Source: an uncultured Eubacteriales bacterium (GTDB lineage: Bacteria > Bacillota > Clostridia > Oscillospirales > CAG-272). Taken from it: 6,891 bases of DNA. Position 1 is the stretch's first letter, and each line of letters starts with the position of its first letter. Of the stretch, positions 5,562 through 6,891 are shown piece after piece. The stretch is taken from contig URMC01000085.1 in the NCBI GenBank assembly GCA_900548735.1, positions 1 to 6,891 of the forward strand, written 5' to 3'. Under the pieces are notes generated by a model. The model was given only the letters and a program-made list of their open reading frames with translations. It made no database searches and had not been told where the DNA came from. A program made the position numbers and the translations under genes.

Positions 5562-6891
5562 ATGTTCAAACGGATTCTGACCGCAGCCCTTGCGCTGCTG
5601 CTTTTTACCGCGGTACTGCTGGCGGCGGTTTCCTGCGGGGCGGATAACACGCCCACCATCGGGGAAAACGGCAACTGGTTTATCGGCGACAAGGATACCG
5701 GCGTTCCGGCAACCGGCAAAAACGGTGCCGACGGCAAAAACGGCACCGACGGCGGCAACGGGACAGACGGAAAGGACGGCGCCAACGGTAAGGACGGTAA
5801 GGACGGTAAGGACGGTAAGGACGGCAAAGACGGCTCGGTCATTTCCATCGGCGAGGACGGATACTGGTACATTGACGGGGTCAACACCGGGATTCTTGCC
5901 ACCGGCGGCAAGGACACGATTAAAATTTTACCCACGCCGTATATCAATGTGGATTTTTACGCAAACGGCACGCTGATCGACCGGATGGGACACGCTACCT
6001 GTGCGATTCAGAACCCCGATAAGGGCAAGGTGGAAAACGACGTGGTGTATTTCGGCGGCAGGAGCTATGTTCTCCCGCACTTCCGCGTGCGCGAAAAGTA
6101 CGGCACGGCAACCGTGACCTACAATAACCTTACCAATGCTCAACTGTACAACCTGCTTCAGGGCGGTTTTACGATGGAAGCGCTGGTGGTCAACTACAAC
6201 GCGCCGGCATCCAATGAACAGACGATGATTTCCTCCGCGCAGGGCGGCGGCTACAACTTCACGCGGCATGGCGGAACGTATAAATTCTCCGCCTATGTGG
6301 ACGGTAAGTACTGCTCCGCCGTATTGGACGCGACCTATGATAACGTCAATCTTTCGCACCTGGTCGGCGTTTACGACCCCGGCACGCAGACCACCGTGCT
6401 TTATGTCAACGGGCAGAAAGTGGGGGAAGCGGCGGCAAAGGGCGTTTTCGGGCTTGGCATTGAAAAGGCTTGGACAACGATTGTGCTTGGCGGGGACGTG
6501 AACAAGGATGGGCAACCCGTCGACCTGCTGGCAGATAACCTTGCCATTGCCGATTTCAAACTGTTTACCACCCCGGTCAGCGGGGAGGAAGTGACGGCGA
6601 TGTACGAGAAAGCCACCGCCGAAATCACCGGGGAAGACCCCGGCTGTCATATCATTTACGGGGAGCGGCAGACCGCGCAGGACGGCGCGATTTTTGCCGA
6701 CGTGGCAAAGAGCTTTGCCGCCGACCTGTATGAGGCAACAACCGGGCTTGTCAGCGCCCCCACCGTGATGCAGTTTGCAAGCGCGGCAATGCTGACGGGT
6801 GACCTTTCCGGCAAGCGAGCCAATACCGTGATTTTCGGCGTGACGGAGAAAAGCGGCACGCTGTACGCCACCGACAAGGCGGGTGCGGAAC
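5562..6891 (+). CDS. Second collagen-stalked LamG lipoprotein, paralog of the GDPD lipoprotein (3' end outside window)
   Basis: The frame is open from ATG 5562 to the window edge (443 codons), so the protein is partial at its C-terminus. It aligns with the lipoprotein at 2697 along its whole visible length. It starts MFKRIL and has the same AVSCGADN lipobox region with Cys25. Two TIGE/SIGE-x-GxW(F/Y)I motifs (about 32-51 and 95-114) flank a longer collagen-like tract of 13 Gly-X-Y triplets (52-90), dominated by GKD. The LamG/ConA-like domain is at about 170-350, with FTMEALVV at 203, HLVGVYD and YVNGQ at 281-285. The visible end enters the region that in the first copy leads into the degenerate GDPD-like segment (SAPTVMQF, LSGKRANTVIFGV). 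A GDPD domain beyond the edge is likely but not seen. It has its own consensus promoter after a terminator, so it is transcribed apart from its paralog. Location should be the outer face of the membrane. Confidence 0.93.
   Translation, partial: MFKRILTAALALLLFTAVLLAAVSCGADNTPTIGENGNWFIGDKDTGVPATGKNGADGKNGTDGGNGTDGKDGANGKDGKDGKDGKDGKDGSVISIGEDGYWYIDGVNTGILATGGKDTIKILPTPYINVDFYANGTLIDRMGHATCAIQNPDKGKVENDVVYFGGRSYVLPHFRVREKYGTATVTYNNLTNAQLYNLLQGGFTMEALVVNYNAPASNEQTMISSAQGGGYNFTRHGGTYKFSAYVDGKYCSAVLDATYDNVNLSHLVGVYDPGTQTTVLYVNGQKVGEAAAKGVFGLGIEKAWTTIVLGGDVNKDGQPVDLLADNLAIADFKLFTTPVSGEEVTAMYEKATAEITGEDPGCHIIYGERQTAQDGAIFADVAKSFAADLYEATTGLVSAPTVMQFASAAMLTGDLSGKRANTVIFGVTEKSGTLYATDKAGAE
5623..5722 (+). 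repeat. Paralogous repeat block 1, copy B (matches 2758-2857)
   Basis: Second copy of the 100-base block in the second lipoprotein gene, 99 of 100 bases identical. Homology continues less strictly on both sides, to the ribosome binding site on the left and through the stalk on the right. Confidence 0.9.
5787..5822 (+). repeat. 9-bp tandem repeat (GGTAAGGAC x4) encoding Gly-Lys-Asp
   Basis: Four perfect, in-frame copies of GGTAAGGAC, followed at 5823-5831 by a diverged copy (GGCAAAGAC) and preceded by related triplet units from 5769. Each unit adds one Gly-Lys-Asp triplet to the collagen-like stalk (residues 76-87). The unit length is a multiple of three, so copy-number change would alter stalk length without a frameshift. 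The first paralog has no such perfect array. Confidence 0.93.
6741..6891 (+). repeat. Paralogous repeat block 2, copy B (matches 3849-3999, continues past the window)
   Basis: Nearly identical partner of 3849-3999. The last 100 or so bases of the window differ from copy A at only three positions, all of them synonymous. The high identity begins abruptly near 6741, after a stretch (about 6600-6740) where the two genes differ at many positions. Confidence 0.88.

Noticed and set aside
5769..5831. Short tandem repeats as a possible CRISPR array.
   Set aside because: Units are 9 bp, contiguous, without spacers, and encode Gly-X-Y in frame.
5590..5976. A 128-codon + frame inside the second lipoprotein gene, with repetitive Thr-Ala-Lys/Arg units.
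   Set aside because: It is the shifted-frame reading of the collagen-like repeat. The true frame starts at 5562 with its own ribosome binding site and matches the paralog.

Overview
The window looks like a Gram-positive-type (Bacillota, probably clostridial) chromosome or metagenomic contig. The evidence is strong GGAGG ribosome binding sites, SigA-type promoters, lipoprotein signal peptides and a clostridial-looking SecA fragment. I cannot name a genus. All genes are on the + strand, and no stretch over 300 bases lacks a gene.

Left edge (2-589): a piece of secA, open at the window's left edge. It is cut off on the right inside the second nucleotide-binding domain, just before the conserved arginine-rich helicase motif. 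Its codon use (7 of 12 Ile codons are ATA; AGA/AGG common) is unlike the rest of the window, where ATA is essentially absent. The join near base 575 is therefore either a real rearrangement or transfer boundary, or a chimeric assembly join. A perfect hairpin terminator (602-627) follows directly.

Middle (639-5479): one apparent two-gene operon. A near-consensus promoter (639-667) drives a 658-codon membrane protein that seems to start at ATT. It has a Lys/Ala/Thr-rich cytoplasmic tail, one transmembrane helix and a large exported region of short beta repeats. After 23 bases comes a 912-residue lipoprotein: lipidated Cys, short collagen-like Gly-X-Y stalk bracketed by two copies of a Trp-containing motif, LamG-like domain, degenerate phosphodiesterase-like half-barrel, intact-looking glycerophosphodiester phosphodiesterase (GDPD) domain and Ig-like C-terminus. 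A hairpin terminator closes the unit.

Right end (5488-6891): a perfect-consensus promoter (TTGACA, 17 bases, TATAAT) drives a second, paralogous lipoprotein that runs off the window. It has a longer stalk encoded partly by perfect 9-bp tandem repeats. The two paralogs are almost identical in DNA at the two ends of the aligned region but clearly diverged between, suggesting tandem duplication with later gene conversion.

Taken together, the main system is a tandem family of surface-anchored, stalked, lectin-like and phosphodiesterase lipoproteins with a co-transcribed membrane-anchored repeat protein. Action on glycerophosphodiesters or teichoic-acid-like polymers outside the cell is the most natural guess, but the substrate is inference.
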